A stretch of 64,000 nt of DNA from an uncultured Lachnospiraceae bacterium (lineage in GTDB: Bacteria; Bacillota; Clostridia; Lachnospirales; Lachnospiraceae): NCBI GenBank assembly GCA_910586005.1, contig CAJUHG010000004.1, positions 1 to 64,000 of the forward strand. The letters run 5' to 3'. Shown in pieces: positions 63,756-64,000 of the stretch. A model generated the notes under the pieces. It had not been told where the DNA came from, did not search any database, and saw nothing but the letters and a program-made list of their open reading frames with translations. The translations under genes were made by a program, and so were the position numbers. The first letter of the stretch is position 1; every line of letters starts with the position of its first letter.

Positions 63756-64000
63756 ATGAAAAAAAATATTTTAGTAGTTGATGATTCTGCACTTATGAGA
63801 AGGCTCATATGTGATATAATCAATACAGATAGTGCATTTCAGGCAATTGATGTTTGCAAAGATGGGCAAGAAGCGTATGAACGGTTGAAAAAGGTTAGTT
63901 ATGATGCTGTAATTTTAGATGTAAATATGCCACGAATGGATGGATTACAATTACTAGAAAAATTACAACAAGAAGATATCAAAGCAATTGTGATTATGGT
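63756..64000 (+). CDS. cheB: Chemotaxis methylesterase CheB, N-terminal receiver (partial)
   Basis: The gene is cut by the window end after about 81 codons. The visible part is a receiver domain, NILVVDDSALMRRLI with the phospho-Asp in LDVNMPRMDGLQLL, typical of the CheB N-terminus. The esterase domain would follow outside the window. ATG 63756 (or 63753) has AAAAGGG 5-8 nt upstream. cheB after flhG and pilZ fits the Firmicutes order; another response regulator is possible but less likely. Confidence 0.8.
   Translation, partial: MKKNILVVDDSALMRRLICDIINTDSAFQAIDVCKDGQEAYERLKKVSYDAVILDVNMPRMDGLQLLEKLQQEDIKAIVIM

Noticed and set aside
1..64000. tRNA, rRNA, prophage or transposase genes
   Set aside because: No cloverleaf-like, rRNA-like or transposase-like sequence was recognised on either strand, though a dedicated scan was not possible.

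Overview
The window is one contiguous piece of an AT-rich (about one third G+C by eye) Firmicutes chromosome. Gene content and order point to a motile, potentially spore-forming member of the Clostridia, most likely Lachnospiraceae. The evidence is a FabK-type fatty-acid operon with fused accDA, the yqfC-yqfD-phoH-yqfF-ybeY sporulation/RNA cluster, sigK, small DUF1292 and DUF4250 proteins, and codY followed directly by a complete fla/che operon in the Bacillus/Clostridia order. I saw no rRNA, tRNA, CRISPR array, prophage or insertion sequence.

Layout. 1-2660: the end of an HSP90-family gene, a coupled helical-repeat protein and pyrimidine-nucleoside phosphorylase. 2791-7027: yqfC, yqfD, phoH, a degenerate yqfF/pgpH homologue and ybeY. 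7052-14000: a DUF3048 lipoprotein, a SpoVB/MurJ-like flippase, an unlisted 52-residue ORF, gltX and a UvrD-like helicase. 14034-15510 (minus): DUF1292 and an HD-GYP protein. 15680-25336: the fatty-acid operon acpP-fabK-fabD-fabG-fabF-accB-fabZ-accC-accDA plus a second FabK-like flavoprotein, driven by a strong promoter overlapped by a FabT-like palindrome. 25899-33512: a GlgX-like protein without catalytic residues, TraX-like and DUF5662 proteins, DUF4250 (minus), sigK, yifB and dprA. 33744-36778: topA and codY.

37100-64000 is a flagellar/chemotaxis superoperon: flgB-flgC-fliE-fliF-fliG-fliH-fliI-fliJ-ylxF-fliK-flgD-(TIGR02530)-flgE-flbD-motA-motB-fliL-fliM-fliY-cheY-fliO-fliP-fliQ-fliR-flhB, then an apparent terminator and a new promoter before flhA-flhF-flhG-pilZ-cheB (cut by the window end). 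It encodes the basal body, the C-ring, the export apparatus, the stator and the start of the chemotaxis cascade. An HD-GYP protein (15 kb region) and a PilZ protein (63 kb) suggest that cyclic di-GMP feeds into motility.

The most unusual material is (i) two enzymes at conserved loci that keep their fold but have lost catalytic residues (5277-6536, 25899-27872), (ii) a pair of about 165-190-nt intergenic elements (21020-21184 and 28584-28772) with conserved blocks and apparently compensating stems, which look like an undescribed structured RNA or repeat family, and (iii) many other intergenic palindromes, some related to each other.
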